Position numbers and translations under genes: made by a program. Source: Poecilobothrus nobilitatus (taxonomy: Eukaryota > Arthropoda > Insecta > Diptera > Dolichopodidae). From it: a stretch of 64,000 nt of DNA. The notes below the pieces were generated by a model. The model searched no databases, was not told the origin of the DNA, and saw nothing but the letters and a program-made list of their open reading frames with translations. Where the stretch lies: assembly GCA_947095535.1 (NCBI GenBank), contig OX352772.1, positions 110,109,256-110,173,255 of the forward strand, in the 5' to 3' direction. Below are positions 63,985 through 64,000 of this stretch, piece by piece (the stretch's first letter is position 1; each line of letters opens with the position of its first letter).

Positions 63985-64000
63985 ATGAGATCATGAGACC

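Larger units (their letters stand above)
62021..64000 (-). mobile_element. LINE with RNase H inserted in the capsid gene, runs off the window
   Basis: The 3' A-tail is at 62021-62037 (T-run on the plus strand). On the minus strand, the reverse transcriptase C-terminus lies at 63975-63265 and RNase H follows. The 5' part lies beyond 64000. Having RNase H it belongs to the I-like group and differs from the Jockey-like LINEs at 6510 and 37776. Confidence 0.82.

Overview
This window is AT-rich eukaryotic DNA, almost certainly from an arthropod and most likely an insect. The evidence is an insect-type endogenous retrovirus with an envelope gene, several LINE lineages, mariner and piggyBac-type DNA transposon remnants, a tRNA-headed SINE family, two Polinton/Maverick elements, and a short intron inside the Polinton polymerase gene. 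The many TACATATGTA-like microsatellites and GTCCGTCCGTCC stretches fit a fly genome, but that is only a hint. I see no single-copy host gene, no CRISPR array, no operon and no bacterial signal. Nearly everything readable is transposon or virus-derived, and almost every reading frame is broken.

Layout: 1-1853, dispersed repeats. 1860-15141, a complete but decayed Polinton of 13.3 kb with ~378-bp terminal inverted repeats and a 6-bp target duplication. It holds a divergent unknown gene, packaging ATPase, small hydrophobic capsid-type protein, unknown basic/acidic protein, major capsid protein, protease N-terminus, integrase C-terminus with chromodomain, protein-primed DNA polymerase B, and a Gln/His-rich gene; a LINE has replaced its middle. 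15148-18517, non-coding DNA with a TTAA-flanked MITE. 18527-22378, a LINE with endonuclease, reverse transcriptase and RNase H. 22388-34793, dispersed repeats, arrays with ~146-bp units, SINEs and AT-rich spacers. 34794 to about 62020, a second Polinton-type element, broken up by later insertions: a SINE; a LINE plus a RING-associated DDE transposase inside the polymerase gene; a Gypsy/errantivirus provirus (about 47.1-57.7 kb); a mariner; and a further LINE at the right end of the window.

The two Polintons share the same gene families, but the polymerase plus Gln/His-rich gene block is inverted relative to the integrase-protease-capsid side. Both polymerase copies carry an intron at the same place. 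A ~2.9-kb piece (protease start, capsid gene, LINE RNase H) occurs twice in direct orientation, once in place (60170-63066) and once inside the provirus leader (54198-57150).

A recurrent oddity is small inverted duplications that make near-perfect hairpins (1545-1593, 20150-20200, 28916-28958, and the one shared by 54990-55025 and 60960-61010). Sister copies lack them where I could compare, which suggests repeated template switching. No element looks able to move now, except that the mariner is close to intact.
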